Shown one piece after another: positions 19,805 through 29,112 of a DNA stretch of 64,000 bases. The notes below the pieces were generated by a model. That model did not search any database. It saw only the letters and a program-made list of their open reading frames with translations, and was not told where the DNA came from. Origin of the DNA: Myxococcus xanthus. Lineage in GTDB: Bacteria > Myxococcota > Myxococcia > Myxococcales > Myxococcaceae. The first letter of the stretch is position 1; each line of letters opens with the position of its first letter. Made by a program: the position numbers and the translations under genes. The DNA is taken from NCBI RefSeq assembly GCF_013116825.1, contig NZ_JABFNS010000023.1:1-64000 (forward strand), in the 5' to 3' direction.

Positions 19805-20163
19805 GTGGTCTTCCTTTCACGACGCGGCTTTGCGGCCTGCCAACGAGACGCACACACCGATCATTCCCCTTGCCCCGCAGGGAGGGTGGTTTGACAGCGG
19901 GCGCGACAAGTCCTAGATCCGCGCGGCGTCGGGTCAGTCCAGACTGTTCAGCACCCGATGTCATTCGCTGAAAGCGTCCTGGCGATTACGTGCACTTGGG
20001 TAGGAACTGCCGACCCATTGCGTCACCCGGAGTGAATCACTACCTTGCGCCGCCGCTCAGCGCCACTCCGGTCCGTCGTTGCATGGCGGGTCCAGTCGTT
20101 GTCGTCAGGTAGCACTGCTCGTTCACAGCGCTCGGGGGGGAAACAGTTCAGAGGGAGGGCTTC
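19805..20163. other. 359-bp intergenic region
   Basis: No coding frame is convincing here. It should hold the slt promoter (leftward) and the promoter of the small cysteine-rich gene (rightward). The only features noted are the box and promoter-like sequence at 20004-20046 and the short inverted repeat TTCAGC...GCTGAA around 19949-19975. Confidence 0.5.
20004..20046 (+). promoter_or_regulatory. Putative promoter of the small cysteine-rich gene with shared upstream box
   Basis: GAACTGCCGACCCA (20004-20017) matches 12 of 14 bases of the box upstream of the nla6S-like gene. It abuts TTGCGT (20018-20023), a 17-bp spacer and TACCTT (20041-20046). An ACTT motif also precedes the box in both places. 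Confidence 0.35.
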
Positions 20164-20397
20164 ATGAAGCCGTGTCCAGCCGATCTGCCACAAACCATCA
20201 ACCCCGAAGCCGGGCCGAAGCGAGCCGGCGTCGAGACCCACCGCAACCTCAACTGTCATCAGTATGACAACTGCCTGGATGAAGCCGTCCGGCGAGGTTG
20301 GCAGTCGTTCACCTGCATGAAGTGTCCGATGTATCAGCAGGTGGCGCCGCCGCAGATGGGGCTCGAGGCCTACGCCACGCAGCGCCGGCCTGTCTGA
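20164..20397 (+). CDS. Small cysteine-rich protein, possible zinc knuckle
   Basis: This 77-residue protein has a strong ribosome-binding site (GAGGGAGGGC) 4 nt before its ATG, and coding-type codon use. Its core NCHQYDNCLDEAV and SFTCMKCPMY provides four Cys and one His, spaced like a small zinc-binding fold. No signal peptide or membrane segment is seen. I do not recognise a named family. It is probably monocistronic, with a hairpin 21 bp after the stop. Confidence 0.7.
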   Translation: MKPCPADLPQTINPEAGPKRAGVETHRNLNCHQYDNCLDEAVRRGWQSFTCMKCPMYQQVAPPQMGLEAYATQRRPV

Positions 20398-20417
20398 ACG
20401 GGGTTCATGGCGTTGAC

Positions 20418-20442
20418 GCCCCTGGCCACACACGCCGGGGGC
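20418..20442. terminator. Hairpin after the small cysteine-rich gene
   Basis: A 9-bp stem with one G-U pair (GCCCCTGGC/GCCGGGGGC) and a 7-nt loop lies between convergent genes ending at 20397 and 20474. Confidence 0.5.
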
Positions 20443-20473
20443 ACCACCACGCACGGCGACTCCGTGCGGGACG

Positions 20474-21988
20474 TCAGGGGACGGCCGCGTAGATGACGGC
20501 CACCCAGTATTGATTCGTGCCGAAGCGGCGGGAATCTCCCCGCACCACGCCTACGCCCACGCGGTTGTTCGTGGCGTCGGCCATGCTGCGGGACTCTGGA
20601 ATCGCCGTGGGGTCCGACACCACGAAGAAGTCCACGGACGCCGTTCCCGCGTCGGGCAGCAGCTCGAAGACGCGGTCGTGCACCGGGGCTTCCCCCGGCT
20701 GGGCCGAGGGCTGGTCCAACTCCAGCGCGCGCCTGGCGTGGGCGCGTGCCAGGGACTCGAGCGCGGCGTTGCGCGTCAGGGGCGGCAGCTTGCGGGACGC
20801 ACGCCGCCGGCTCAGGGCGTCGTAGGCCTCCTGCCGCGGGTCCGCCAGCTCCGGCGAAGCGGGCGGGGCGACGGTGAAGACCTCGGTGAGGACGGCCTCC
20901 TTGCGCCCGTTCACCGTGTGGAACGCCACGCCCACGCCCATGAAGCGGAAGCCCGGGTCCAGCACGTTGCGGCGGTGTCCGGGGCTGTGCTCGATGCCGA
21001 AGTGGGCCGCCAGCGGCCCCTGCGCCAGGCCCAGGTTCTCTCCCGCGCGCACGTAGCGCGCGCCCGCCGGCAGGCGCTTCGTCAGCGTGGAGCCGTCCGG
21101 GGCGATGTGGGCGAAGAAGCCCTCCTTCGACATGCGCGCGCTGTAGTCCTGGGCCACCTGTTCCAGCACGGCGTCGGGGGACAGTTCGGGCAACGCGTGG
21201 GCGCGGCGGAGGGCGTTGATGCGCTCGTAGACGGCCCGGCGGGCGTCCTCCAGCGTGGTGGGCTCTGCGGTGTCCTCGCTGGCGGCGTGCTTGCGGGGTT
21301 CGCCCCGGTCCACCAGGAAGAGCGCCGCCACCTCCGGCCCTCCGTCCGCGCGGCCCACCAGCTCCACGGTGTACGTACCCGGCGTGGCGAAGGCGAGCCG
21401 GCTGCAGAAGCCACCCCCCGGACCCCGGTTCTGGACGGGCACGAGGCTCACCCCGCCGTTGGGCTGGGTGACGTACACCTCTGCCCGCCGCAGCGGTGGG
21501 AGCAGGGCGCCACAGAGCGTCATGGTCGAGTGCGCGTCCTTGGCGATGACGCGCGGGAAGTCCTGGAGCTCCGCCTTGCGGTCCACCAGCAGCAGGACGA
21601 GCGCCGCGCGCTTGCCGAGCACGGACACGCCCACGCCGAAGTGCGAGGCGCGCTCGCTGTTGAAGTCGTCGCGCTCGAGGAAGGTCTCGATGGCGTGCCG
21701 TGGCACCCACGCCCGGATGACCAACGCGCGCGGTGAGGGGTCCGCCGCGCCCGCGTCACTGACGGCGGAGGTGAGGGTGAAGAGGCCCGGCGCGCCGGTG
21801 GTGTATTCGGTGAGGGCCTCGTGTGCCAGCCGCCGCGCGGCGGTGGTCAGCTTCGGGTCTTCCACCGGGGCGCGCCGTCCCACGCGCTCGAATTCGCGGC
21901 TGACGTGCTGAGCGGCGCTGCGTTCCATTCCGGCCGACGCCGGCGGTGCGGCGGCCAGGACGGTCATGAGCGCCAGCATGGCCATCAT
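20474..21988 (-). CDS. Secreted CAP-superfamily (SCP/PR-1) protein
   Basis: The 504-residue precursor has a signal peptide (MMAMLALMTVLAAAPPASAG). The central module (about 245-365) is a clear CAP domain with the usual histidines and glutamate in FFAHIAPDG, RAGENLG and SPGHRRNVLDP. The N-terminal part (about 30-150) and the C-terminal part (about 375-500) look like degenerate CAP modules, each with a leading helix and a closing FGVGV or RVGVGVV strand but without the cavity residues. The exact activity of bacterial CAP proteins is poorly known. The start overlaps the stop of the DUF721 gene (ATGA), which fixes ATG 21988 and indicates coupling. Confidence 0.8.
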   Translation of the reverse strand: MMAMLALMTVLAAAPPASAGMERSAAQHVSREFERVGRRAPVEDPKLTTAARRLAHEALTEYTTGAPGLFTLTSAVSDAGAADPSPRALVIRAWVPRHAIETFLERDDFNSERASHFGVGVSVLGKRAALVLLLVDRKAELQDFPRVIAKDAHSTMTLCGALLPPLRRAEVYVTQPNGGVSLVPVQNRGPGGGFCSRLAFATPGTYTVELVGRADGGPEVAALFLVDRGEPRKHAASEDTAEPTTLEDARRAVYERINALRRAHALPELSPDAVLEQVAQDYSARMSKEGFFAHIAPDGSTLTKRLPAGARYVRAGENLGLAQGPLAAHFGIEHSPGHRRNVLDPGFRFMGVGVAFHTVNGRKEAVLTEVFTVAPPASPELADPRQEAYDALSRRRASRKLPPLTRNAALESLARAHARRALELDQPSAQPGEAPVHDRVFELLPDAGTASVDFFVVSDPTAIPESRSMADATNNRVGVGVVRGDSRRFGTNQYWVAVIYAAVP

Positions 21989-22290
21989 CTGCGCGCCACC
22001 CGGAACGTGAAGGAGAGGGACTTCACCGTGCCCGGGCCGAGCCGCGCGTTGAGCTGCTCGCAGAGCGAGGCCGCTTCGGACTCCAGCGACTGGGCCCACT
22101 CGGCACCCGACACCGCCACCACCAGGGTGGTTCCGTGCAGGGCCTGGGGGGTGGTGTGGCGCGCGAGGTGTGGACCGACCACCGCCTCCCACACCGGGGC
22201 CAGCGCGTGGCCCTTTCCCGACTCTCCCGCCAGCCGTGCCAGGACGCGGGGAAGGAGACTTTCCAGGGACTTGGGTTCACTACGAGCCAT
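21985..22290 (-). CDS. DUF721/DciA-like small protein
   Basis: The 101-residue protein fits the DUF721 (DciA N-domain-like) pattern: a helical start (SLLPRVLARLAG), WEAVVGPHLARHTTPQAL, LVVAVSGAEWAQSL, then LNARLGPGTVKSLSF. DciA proteins load or regulate the replicative helicase DnaB in bacteria without DnaC; whether this short form does so is unproven. It is the first gene of a two-gene leftward operon with the CAP protein, and is divergent from a lipoprotein gene. Confidence 0.65.
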   Translation of the reverse strand: MARSEPKSLESLLPRVLARLAGESGKGHALAPVWEAVVGPHLARHTTPQALHGTTLVVAVSGAEWAQSLESEAASLCEQLNARLGPGTVKSLSFTFRVARR

Positions 22291-22470
22291 CAGGAGCCGA
22301 TCATCGTTCTGTTAACCCTGAAAGCCAACCATCCCGTGCGGAGGAGGGGCGCACGGCGGGCGGACCGGCTATGATGGGGCTCGAAGGGCGGCGGCCGGCG
22401 CCGCGTACCGTCGCGCAGCGCGCGTCCTGCCTGTAAGGTTGCGGACGGTCCCCCCCGGAGCCGCATCCGT

Positions 22471-25080
22471 ATGAGTCACCCCCCCCGCCCCCTCGTGCTG
22501 GCTTGCCTGGCCTGTGTCCTGCTGTACCTGAACGGCTGCGGCGACATGGACATGGGGCCTGACAGCCCCGTGGGTCCGTTCCCACAGGGGACTTACTGCT
22601 CCGTCGATCAGGACTGCCCGGACCCCTCGCTCTTCTTCTGTGACTCGGCCACCTCGCGCTGCGAGCCCGCCTGCCTGACGCGCGAGGATTGCGGCGTGGC
22701 GCGGCGGGGCCCTCATGCGCTGGCCGCGTGTGACGAGGTCGGCGGCGCCGGCTGCCAATGCGACATGAACCGGTGCGTGCCCGTTGTCTGTGCCGCCGAC
22801 ACGGACTGTGACGCAGGCACGGTGTGCCGAGACGGCGCGTGTGGCTCGCCGCCGTCCGAAACCCGCGCGGTCGCGTGCGAGGTGACGCCGGACGTCGTCG
22901 TGGGCACCCCGGGCATGACGGTGGACTTCCGCGTGTGGGTGCGCGAATCGACGGGCGCTCCATTGGTGTTGCGTGACGGCGTGGCATGGGAGGTGTTGTC
23001 TCCCTCCGTGGTCGGAGGCGGGGACGGGCACCAGGCCTCTGTCGTGCTGGGCGAGCCCGCCTCGGAGCACCCGGCGCTGGCGGTCCGGGTGGGCAACGTC
23101 TCCTGCCATGCGCGTGTCACCGTGCTGCCCGCCGAAGTGGCCCCGGGTGGGGTGCGCGTGCTGGTGGTGGATGCGCTGACCGGGCGCCCGGTGCCGCTGG
23201 CCGTCGTCGCGGTGTCCGCCGATGACAGCGGCCTGGATGCGGCCATGGTGACGAACGCCGACGGAGCCGTCTGGGTGCCCGCGGAAGGGAAGGTGGCGCT
23301 CTCCGCCTTCCACCCCGACTACGGCTACCTGACGCTGGCGCGCCACGACGCGAGCCAGTTCCGCGACGTGCGGATGGCCCTGCGCCGCAACCCCTTGGAC
23401 CGCTTCGGCGGCGTGAAGGGTCCATTCCCCACGTTGACGGAGACCTTCTCGACGGCGGTTTCGCTGCGCGTGGGGCTGATGGGGTTGTCCGTGCCCGGGC
23501 TCCCCTCCGATCTGGCTCCCGAGTCCTTCCTGGGCCCGGAGCACGAGGTGGCGCTCCCCTTGGGCACGGGGCAGGACCGCCTGTCGCTGCCGTCGGGCAG
23601 CGCGCTGTGGTTGACGGGCAGCACGGCTCCAGACGTCGCGGCACCGGGCGTGGCGGGTGTGTGTGATGGCTCGCTACCGGGCGTGCTGGATGCGGAGTTG
23701 GCCATTCGCACGGGCGCCTGTGGGACGCGGACGGCCTGGGCGCTGACGGGCTCGCTCCCCCTGAAGGAACTCCCCCTCAGCCTCATGGCGCCGGGGACGG
23801 ATCCGCTGCTGCAACTGGGGCAGCTGTTGCCCGGCTCGACGCGCTTCTTCTCGGCGCTGGCACGTGACGCCCGCTTCACCCTGGCGCCCACGTCCGGCAT
23901 CCTCACCAGCGAGCCGGACACCCGCGCGGCGGAGTACGCGCAGGCGCTGCCTTTCGAGCGCGAAACGCCGGGCGTGCGGCTGTCGTTCCCCTTCGCCGTG
24001 CGTGTGCCGCCGCTGCCTCAGTACCGGGGCGCGCACCTGGACCGCGCCTACGTGTTGGCCACCGTGGCGGTCCCCGGCCGAGGCATGGTTCCGCTGGGGC
24101 TGGGCGCCGCGGCCAACGTGGCGCCGGCCGATCCGAACACGGACGCCGACGCGCGGCTGGGCCGGCCCGGGCTGGTGCCCGTGCGGATGGCGCCCACGCA
24201 CCGGGGCCTGGAAGGACTGCCGTACAGGCTGGTGGTGTCTGCCACGTCAGGTGACCAGGCCGAGGACGGCACGGTGGCGACCAGCACGCTCGTTGCGGAC
24301 TTGCCCAGGCCGGAGTTCGATCCGGACGGCGCGCAGCCCGTGGACGCGGGGCTGAGCTTCCTCTCCCTCCCGGAGTCCGTTCGCTACAACTTCGACGGGA
24401 ACCCCCGCGGCGAGCTCGCCGGCCGCGAGTTCCAGGCCCAGGTGGACGGGCGGGCCAGCGTGGTCCGCGCCGAGTTCACCAACCGCGCCGGCCGCCGCTG
24501 GACGGTGTTGATGGACCCGGACGATGCGGACGACGGCGTCGTCGTTCCCCAGCCGCCGCTGGGGTTCGAGGACCGCACCCTCGACGGCTTGTTGCAGGAC
24601 ACGCGGGCGAAGCTCCTGGTGGAGGCGCTGCGCGTGCGGGGGCTGGACCGGCGCGTGGGGCAGGGCCCTTCCCGTCTGGTGGCCCCCATGGGCCTGGGCG
24701 CGGAGCGGCTCGCGGACCTGACGGATGCCGTCGCCACGCTGAGCCTGGGCCGGCCGGAGGTGGCGTGGCGTCATCCGGAGGCGGATGGGCAGCGGCTGGC
24801 CCGAGGCAGCGCGGTGCGGGTGAGCGTCTCCGGCTTCCGGCTGGGCACGGGGGCCGGCGGCGAAGGCCAGGTGCGCGTCAGCATGCGGGGCGGCTCGGGT
24901 TGCAACGACCAGGCGCTGTTCGCCTCCGCCCCCATTGCACCGGGACGCGGTGAGGTGGAGCTGCAGCTCCCGGCGACGTGCTCGGGGCTGGGCGTGTTGC
25001 TGGTGGCCACCCTGGTGGACCTGGAGGGGGACCCCCTGCGTCCGCTCGTCACCGCGACCCGGCGGGTCGACATTCCCTGA
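22471..25080 (+). CDS. Large surface lipoprotein with Cys-rich head
   Basis: The 869-residue precursor has a lipoprotein signal ending LYLNGC. A cysteine-rich stretch (about 45-130) contains CSVDQDC, CLTREDC and CAADTDC-type repeats, common in myxobacterial outer-membrane lipoproteins. A carboxypeptidase-regulatory-like Ig fold follows (about 230-310, [19 protein letters not shown]). The remaining ~560 residues have no family I recognise. It is probably exposed on the cell surface. It is divergent from the DUF721 operon. Confidence 0.7.
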   Translation: MSHPPRPLVLACLACVLLYLNGCGDMDMGPDSPVGPFPQGTYCSVDQDCPDPSLFFCDSATSRCEPACLTREDCGVARRGPHALAACDEVGGAGCQCDMNRCVPVVCAADTDCDAGTVCRDGACGSPPSETRAVACEVTPDVVVGTPGMTVDFRVWVRESTGAPLVLRDGVAWEVLSPSVVGGGDGHQASVVLGEPASEHPALAVRVGNVSCHARVTVLPAEVAPGGVRVLVVDALTGRPVPLAVVAVSADDSGLDAAMVTNADGAVWVPAEGKVALSAFHPDYGYLTLARHDASQFRDVRMALRRNPLDRFGGVKGPFPTLTETFSTAVSLRVGLMGLSVPGLPSDLAPESFLGPEHEVALPLGTGQDRLSLPSGSALWLTGSTAPDVAAPGVAGVCDGSLPGVLDAELAIRTGACGTRTAWALTGSLPLKELPLSLMAPGTDPLLQLGQLLPGSTRFFSALARDARFTLAPTSGILTSEPDTRAAEYAQALPFERETPGVRLSFPFAVRVPPLPQYRGAHLDRAYVLATVAVPGRGMVPLGLGAAANVAPADPNTDADARLGRPGLVPVRMAPTHRGLEGLPYRLVVSATSGDQAEDGTVATSTLVADLPRPEFDPDGAQPVDAGLSFLSLPESVRYNFDGNPRGELAGREFQAQVDGRASVVRAEFTNRAGRRWTVLMDPDDADDGVVVPQPPLGFEDRTLDGLLQDTRAKLLVEALRVRGLDRRVGQGPSRLVAPMGLGAERLADLTDAVATLSLGRPEVAWRHPEADGQRLARGSAVRVSVSGFRLGTGAGGEGQVRVSMRGGSGCNDQALFASAPIAPGRGEVELQLPATCSGLGVLLVATLVDLEGDPLRPLVTATRRVDIP

Positions 25081-25172
25081 GGCGCGGGCGCGGGAACACC
25101 CATCTGGGTTTTCGTGCGCTGGCTCGCTTTCTTGATTTGCCGGGTGGTAGCGTTGTCGTCCCAGGAGGCAGG

Positions 25173-26048
25173 GTGCAGAAGGAGACGGTCGTCACGGTCA
25201 TCTCGAAGATCTCCGACCGGCCGGTCAACCTCGACGCGGCGCTGGTGGTGATCTACGGCTTGGACCTGGGGCGCAAGTTCGACCTCACGTCCCACGAGAC
25301 GCTCATCGGGCGCTCGTCCAAGGCGGACATCCAGATCGACCAGGAGTCGGTCAGCCGCAACCACGCGAGCATCACCAATTCGCGAGAGGGCGTGCGCATC
25401 CGCGACCTGGGCTCCACGAACGGCACGTTCGTCAATGACGAAGTGGCGGAGGGGGTGCGCGAGCTGCGCAACGGCGACCTCGTGAAGATTGGCCGCACCA
25501 TCTTCAAGTACATCGCCGGCGGTAACATCGAGGCCGCGTACCACGACGAAATCTACCGGCTGACCACCATGGACGGCCTCACGCAGATCTACAACCGGCG
25601 CTACTTCGACGAGCAGCTGGACCGGGAGATTTCGCGGAGCCGCCGCTACGAGCGGATGCTGTCGCTGGTGCTGCTGGACATCGACCACTTCAAGGCCGTG
25701 AACGACAAGTACGGGCACCTGGCGGGGGACTCGGTGCTCAAGCAGCTCGCATCCACGGTGCGCACGAAGATCCGCCGTGAGGACGTGTTCGCGCGTTACG
25801 GCGGCGAGGAGTTCGCCATCCTGCTGCCAGAGGTGTCGCTGTCCGGCACGCGTCAGCTCGCGGAGAAGGTGCGCCGGTTGGTGGAGAAGCAGCGCTTCGA
25901 GTTCGACCGGCAGGTGATTCCTGTCACGGTGTCCGTGGGCCTCGCGGTGCTGGAGCCACACCACCGCGAGCCGGGCGAGCTGGTGCGCGACGCCGACGAG
26001 AAGCTCTTCGATGCGAAGACGTCCGGCCGCAATCGCGTGGTGGGCTGA
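25173..26048 (+). CDS. FHA-GGDEF diguanylate cyclase
   Basis: The 291-residue protein has an N-terminal FHA domain (about 40-110; [22 protein letters not shown]) and a C-terminal GGDEF domain (about 125-290). The active signature is intact ([10 protein letters not shown]), and an RxxD inhibitory site (RRED) stands 5 residues before it. It should make cyclic di-GMP with product inhibition, controlled by phospho-threonine binding at the FHA domain, a plausible link to Ser/Thr kinases. The start is GTG 25173 with AGGAGG close upstream; no signal or membrane segment is present. Confidence 0.88.
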   Translation: MQKETVVTVISKISDRPVNLDAALVVIYGLDLGRKFDLTSHETLIGRSSKADIQIDQESVSRNHASITNSREGVRIRDLGSTNGTFVNDEVAEGVRELRNGDLVKIGRTIFKYIAGGNIEAAYHDEIYRLTTMDGLTQIYNRRYFDEQLDREISRSRRYERMLSLVLLDIDHFKAVNDKYGHLAGDSVLKQLASTVRTKIRREDVFARYGGEEFAILLPEVSLSGTRQLAEKVRRLVEKQRFEFDRQVIPVTVSVGLAVLEPHHREPGELVRDADEKLFDAKTSGRNRVVG

Positions 26049-26086
26049 GTCTCCAGCCCACCCGTGTCTGCCCAGGCGCTTCCGCT

Positions 26087-28045
26087 TCAGCCCGCGAAGA
26101 CGGAGCGGCGCTCGCGCAGCAGCGACTGGAGCATGCTCTGGATGGCCTCACGGGTGCGCTCGGTGAGGCGCTGGACCTCGCCCAGGTCGTCCGCGGCCTC
26201 GGGCTCGAGGTCTTCGACGCCAATGGGTTCGCCGAAACGGATGCTCCACTTGGCCGGCAGGGGCAGGGGGCCCAGCGGCGTGACGGGCACGTAGGGCAGT
26301 CCCAGGAAGGAGGCGGGGATGCGGCCCAGCAGCGGCGACGTCTCCTCCGCGCCGACGATGGCCACCGGGACGATGGGCGCGCCGGTGCGCAGCGCCAGCT
26401 TCACGAAGCCGCCGCGGCCGAAGCGCTTCAGCCGGTAACGCTCACCGAAGGGCTTGCTGAGTGCCTGGTACCCTTCGGGGAAGACGACCAGTGGACGATG
26501 CTCGTCCAGGAGCCGCAGCGCGTTCTCCGGGCAGGCCCGCACGGCGCCGAGCCGGTTGAAGAGGGTGCCCACCATCGGTGCGTGGAAGATCTGATCCTCC
26601 ACCAGCCAGCGGGGATCGCGCAGGTCCGGGCGCTCGCGCGTGAGCGCCATGGACATGACGAGCCCGTCGTAGGGCAGGGCGCCTGAATGGTTGGCCACCA
26701 GGATGGCCGCGCCCGGCGGCACGTGGTCCACGCCCTGCACGGACACGCGCCAGTACTGCGAATAAAGGAACTCGAGCACGGGCTCCAGCCGCTCGACGAG
26801 CGATGGGTCCTTGCCGTACTCGTCCAGGTTCGCGCCACCGCCAGTGCCCAGGCCGGCGCGGAGCATGTCCTTCAGTCCGCCCATCGCGAGCAGCGCCCGG
26901 GCCAGACTCTCGCTCGCCAGGGCCTGCCCAGCGATGTCACGCGCCAGGGACAGGGCCGCCACGGCGCGCTCCGCCAGGGGGCGGAGACCCTCGGGCTCCC
27001 CCCGTCCGGAATCCGCAGGGAAGGACTCCCGATAGGATGGCTCACCCGCGTTCGTGGCGGGCGGAGGCACCAGCGACAGCGGGCCCCTGCGGCTGGGAGG
27101 GAGCTCGTCGCGTGTGGCATCCGGAAGCTCTACTTCCGGCTCCACCGCGGACGTGTCCGCTTCTTCCGTCACCACGACGCGGACCGGCGTCTCACGCTCC
27201 CACCGCGTGACGGCCGGAGCATCCGGTGTGGCGTGGAGGGCACGCACCTGTTCGATGGCGGCCCGTGCGGCGCTGTCCGCGACCTGCGCGGCCACGGCGG
27301 CGGCGCGCTCCTGCTCTTGTTCCAGAGACGGGGCAGGAGCGCCCCGCTCCAGCGCTTCCTCCACCGCGGCTTCGGCCAGCTCGGTCGCGAACTCCGTGGC
27401 CATGAGCCGCTCGACCTCGGCGTCGGGACCGGTCTCCGCGCCCAGCGCCGCGTCCACCGCGGCGGTGGCGACGGCTTCGGCCACGTCGGCGGCCAGGGCT
27501 TCCGCCAAGGCAAGGTCCACGTCGCGCTGCTTCGGCGTAGGGGCACCGGCATCGTTCACCGGGCCGGGGGCCTGTGAATCCAGCGTGAGCGGCGTGGACA
27601 CCGCGGGCTCGCGCAGGGGAAGCACGGCGTCGTCCGCGCCGTGGGCAGAGGTCTGCGGGGCCTGCGGCGTCCGCGCCTGCTGGGACGGGGCGGGTTCGCG
27701 CGGCGAAAGCGCGGCGTTCGCTGCCTCGGTCCTTTCGGCCTGCGGCGCGGGGGCCCGCGTCCCCGGTGCCTGCGCCGGAGGCCGGGCAGCCGCGGCGGCG
27801 CCCTTCATGCCTCCGGCCGCCTTGCCTCCCTTGGCCTTCCCGGACGTCTTCTTGCCCTCATGCTTGCGCGACTTCGCGGCAGCCGCCTTGCCACCGGCCT
27901 TCGCGGACGCCGTCCCGCCAGGCCCCGGCTTCTTCTTCGTCTCCGCGGCGGCGGCCTTGTCCTCGCCACCCGGCGTGGAGGATTCGGTGGGGCGCGACGC
28001 GGCGCCGCGCTTGAAGGGATCGTTCCCAAGGACACCCTTGGCCAT
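26087..28045 (-). CDS. Lysophospholipid acyltransferase-like protein with long disordered N-terminus
   Basis: The C-terminal ~270 residues of this 652-residue protein form a PlsC-like glycerolipid acyltransferase domain with the catalytic NHSGALPYDG box, FPEGYQALSKP and the APIVPVAIVGAEE segment. The N-terminal ~370 residues are Ala/Pro/Glu/Lys-rich and low in complexity, with a basic Lys/Ala stretch at about 30-80, and are probably disordered. ATG 28045 has GAGGAG 6 nt upstream and follows the epimerase stop by 2 bp, so the two genes are co-transcribed. Similar epimerase-acyltransferase neighbours are, from memory, also found in Actinobacteria. The acceptor is unknown. Confidence 0.8.
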   Translation of the reverse strand: MAKGVLGNDPFKRGAASRPTESSTPGGEDKAAAAETKKKPGPGGTASAKAGGKAAAAKSRKHEGKKTSGKAKGGKAAGGMKGAAAAARPPAQAPGTRAPAPQAERTEAANAALSPREPAPSQQARTPQAPQTSAHGADDAVLPLREPAVSTPLTLDSQAPGPVNDAGAPTPKQRDVDLALAEALAADVAEAVATAAVDAALGAETGPDAEVERLMATEFATELAEAAVEEALERGAPAPSLEQEQERAAAVAAQVADSAARAAIEQVRALHATPDAPAVTRWERETPVRVVVTEEADTSAVEPEVELPDATRDELPPSRRGPLSLVPPPATNAGEPSYRESFPADSGRGEPEGLRPLAERAVAALSLARDIAGQALASESLARALLAMGGLKDMLRAGLGTGGGANLDEYGKDPSLVERLEPVLEFLYSQYWRVSVQGVDHVPPGAAILVANHSGALPYDGLVMSMALTRERPDLRDPRWLVEDQIFHAPMVGTLFNRLGAVRACPENALRLLDEHRPLVVFPEGYQALSKPFGERYRLKRFGRGGFVKLALRTGAPIVPVAIVGAEETSPLLGRIPASFLGLPYVPVTPLGPLPLPAKWSIRFGEPIGVEDLEPEAADDLGEVQRLTERTREAIQSMLQSLLRERRSVFAG

Positions 28046-28047
28046 GA

Positions 28048-29010
28048 CTAGCTCCTCTTCAGCGCCGCAGCGGCGTCTCTGACATGGTGGAGGGGGATGA
28101 AACCGAGTGCGGACTCGGCGCGCTCGCCGTCCGCGACCCATGAGTAATGGATGTAGTCGAGCAGGGCCACGGGCAACGTGCCCGCGCCCACGGCGTCCAA
28201 CGTATGCAGGCCGGCCCGGAACAAGGGCCCTGGCAGAGGGAGCGGCCGCGCGCCCGCCTGCTGGATGAGGCCGGAGATCGGCATCACCCCGCGGCCCACG
28301 ATGTTGAACTCACCGGACGCGTCCGCGCGCAGGGCCAGGTGCAAGGCACGAGCGGCGTCGTCTTCGTGCAGCCCCTGCCAGAGCGGATCGAAGCCCATCA
28401 GCGTGGGCACCACGGGATTCTTCAAGAAGCGCGTGGCCGGGTTGTCCACCGAGGGCCCGAGTACCGGCGCGAAGCGCAGCACCAGCACGCGCATGTCCGG
28501 ATGCCGCTCCCGGAAGGCGCGCACCTGGCCTTCCACCTCCACCTTGTCGGTGACGAAGCGACTGTGCGGGCAACCCTGGAGCGCCGAGTCCTCGCGCAGC
28601 ATCGCGGGGTTGTTCCCGCGCGCGCCGTAGACGGCCGTCAGGGAGGGCACCACCAGTCGGGGCAGCCGCGAGCGGCCCGCCGCCGTCAGCACGTTCATCG
28701 TGCCGATGACTTCCAGCTCGTGCGCCAGGGATCCGTTGCGGATGGGACCGAACAGGAACGCCAGGTGATAGAGCGCGTCCACGGGGCGCTCGGTGAGCGC
28801 GTCGGTGAGCTCGCTCTCGGCATCGTACCGGGTGAGGTCCACGCGGTGGAACTCCACCTTGTCGCCCTCCGGCCGGACGACGTCGAGCACGAGGATGCTC
28901 TCCACGTCGGGATCCTGGTCCAGCCGCGACAGCAGGAGCCGCCCATAGTCGCCGCTCGCGCCCGTGACCGCGATGCGCAGCCGCCCCTTGCCTGGTCGTG
29001 ACACGTCCAT
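28048..29010 (-). CDS. NAD-dependent epimerase/dehydratase family protein
   Basis: The 320-residue extended SDR has the Rossmann motif VTGASGDYGRLL, the DLTRYD acidic region and a YHLAFLFGP segment. In place of the usual catalytic YxxxK it reads RFVTDK, so the tyrosine is phenylalanine. This makes a redox reaction uncertain and suggests a changed or non-catalytic role. It is the first gene of the pair with the acyltransferase, divergent from mutL by 102 bp. Confidence 0.78.
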   Translation of the reverse strand: MDVSRPGKGRLRIAVTGASGDYGRLLLSRLDQDPDVESILVLDVVRPEGDKVEFHRVDLTRYDAESELTDALTERPVDALYHLAFLFGPIRNGSLAHELEVIGTMNVLTAAGRSRLPRLVVPSLTAVYGARGNNPAMLREDSALQGCPHSRFVTDKVEVEGQVRAFRERHPDMRVLVLRFAPVLGPSVDNPATRFLKNPVVPTLMGFDPLWQGLHEDDAARALHLALRADASGEFNIVGRGVMPISGLIQQAGARPLPLPGPLFRAGLHTLDAVGAGTLPVALLDYIHYSWVADGERAESALGFIPLHHVRDAAAALKRS

Positions 29011-29112
29011 ACGCGGTGTCGTGTGTTAGCCCAGCCGCCTGGGATTGTCAGCCGCCACCCATGCTGTGTTGCTGGACAACGTCTCCTGGGTGGCGGAGGG
29101 TGTCCGGCCGCC

